Source: Liolophura sinensis
Taxonomy: Eukaryota; Mollusca; Polyplacophora; Chitonida; Chitonidae
Length of the DNA: 60,000 nucleotides
Direction of reading: 5' to 3'
NCBI RefSeq assembly: GCF_032854445.1
Contig: NC_088304.1
Coordinates: 2,916,001 to 2,976,000, forward strand
This document shows positions 59,401-60,000 of the stretch, one piece after another (position 1 is the stretch's first letter; each line of letters begins with the position of its first letter). The notes under the pieces were generated by a model. It was not told the origin of the DNA and made no database searches. It saw only the letters and a program-made list of their open reading frames with translations. The translations under genes were made by a program, and so were the position numbers.

Positions 59401-59417
59401 GTGCGCCCAATCAATAA
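59401..59417 (+). CDS. Possible alternative C-terminus of exon 3
   Basis: If the donor at 59401 is not used, the frame adds Gly-Ala-Pro-Asn-Gln and a TAA at 59415-59417. Together with exons 1 and 2 this would give a 118-residue precursor (357 nt including stop). A possible polyadenylation signal lies 0.43 kb downstream. Confidence 0.4.
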
Positions 59418-59679
59418 GTCACGTTACAATTTTTTGTTCATATCTGTTCAAATCAGGTTATACAGCTTTGAAAATTATCTTAAACGGATGAGGTGATTGA
59501 GGCTGCATCTCGTGCATGGTTTTGTGTTGCTCGCTGCAATTACCAATGGGCCCTTGATCAAAGAGGTTGCGTGTTCGAATCCACTTCTCGTTAATTGCGC
59601 TTTGGCTTTAAGTTAGGATATTTTTCAGATACCTGGTAAAGGTCGGTGGTTTACTTCGGCCACCTAGATTTCATAAATC

Positions 59680-59840
59680 TTTTTTTTACGTTTTACTCAA
59701 GAATACTTCACTTATACGACGGCGGCTAGTATTGTGGTGAGAGAAAACCGGGCAGAGCCCGGAGGAAACCCACAAGCAGCCGCAGGTTGCTGCAGACCTT
59801 GCCATGTACGAGTGGAGGGGAAGCCAGCGTGAAGTGGACC
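59680..59840 (-). repeat. SINE-A, 3' two-thirds
   Basis: TTTTTACGTTTTACTCAAG, ACTTATACGACGGCGGC, ACCGGGCAGAGCCCGGAGG and GCAGGTTGCTGCAGACC on the plus strand match SINE-A. The B box and head are missing, with GGAAGCCAGCGTGA as the last recognisable part. Confidence 0.85.
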
Positions 59841-59845
59841 AATGA

Positions 59846-59851
59846 AATAAA
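59846..59851 (+). other. Possible polyadenylation signal
   Basis: AATAAA lies just past a SINE-A fragment. It would serve the short form of the gene that stops at 59417. AATAAA is frequent in AT-rich DNA, so position is the only support. Confidence 0.2.
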
Positions 59852-60000
59852 TGCATAAGTAAAAGTCAATATTACAGTCGGTTAAAACGGTTGATTTTAT
59901 AATTAATTTCATCCAGATAGATCCCTGCCTCTAAATTAGGATGTGATATTGATGTTTTCAACTTTGTCCCAAGTGGGTACTGATGTTTATTAGTTCCCCG

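Overview
This is nuclear DNA from an animal, most likely a mollusc. The case rests on several dispersed tRNA-headed SINE families with tails and bodies I associate with molluscan genomes, AT-rich non-coding sequence, canonical GT-AG splice sites, and the absence of any long bacterial-type ORF. I cannot place it to species, and bivalve versus gastropod stays open. Nearly every ORF here is short and of a number and length expected by chance.

The one gene I can support runs on the + strand and covers most of the window. A CpG-rich segment (about 12930-13570) and a TATA-like box (13616-13623) precede a signal-peptide exon (13914-13971) that ends at a strong donor in phase 1. Two exons at the right edge (57555-57702 and 59267-59400) have good splice sites and join in frame with each other and with the signal exon. 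The predicted product is a small secreted protein with six cysteines in two similar halves, one per exon: C-x7-C-x26-C and C-x7-C-x22-C. I do not recognise the family. If the model holds, the first intron is about 43.6 kb and most of the window is intronic. The gene either ends at 59417 (118 residues) or continues beyond the window.

Layout: 1-12.9 kb is upstream flank. It holds a 2.8 kb array of about 173 copies of a 16-bp unit that sits inside a dispersed element (family D), plus SINEs. 12.9-14.0 kb is the promoter and first exon. 14-57.5 kb is the putative giant intron, with many minisatellites (16, 19-24, 26-29, 35, 40-45 and about 100 bp units), four named repeat families (SINE-A, SINE-B, SINE-C, family D), a short repeat pair (E), and islands of single-copy-looking sequence with clustered transcription-factor-like sites near 27.3, 31.1, 41.9, 47.0, 48.4 and 50.2 kb. 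57.5-60 kb holds the two cysteine exons and their short intron.

The most unusual points are the split two-half cysteine module, the 16-bp satellite that appears to have grown from one short segment of a mobile element, a second independent 16-bp array at 39-40.7 kb flanked by direct copies of repeat E, and three perfect CRE octamers spaced exactly 28 bp apart at 23.5 kb. No rRNA, intact tRNA, CRISPR array, transposase or reverse transcriptase gene was seen.
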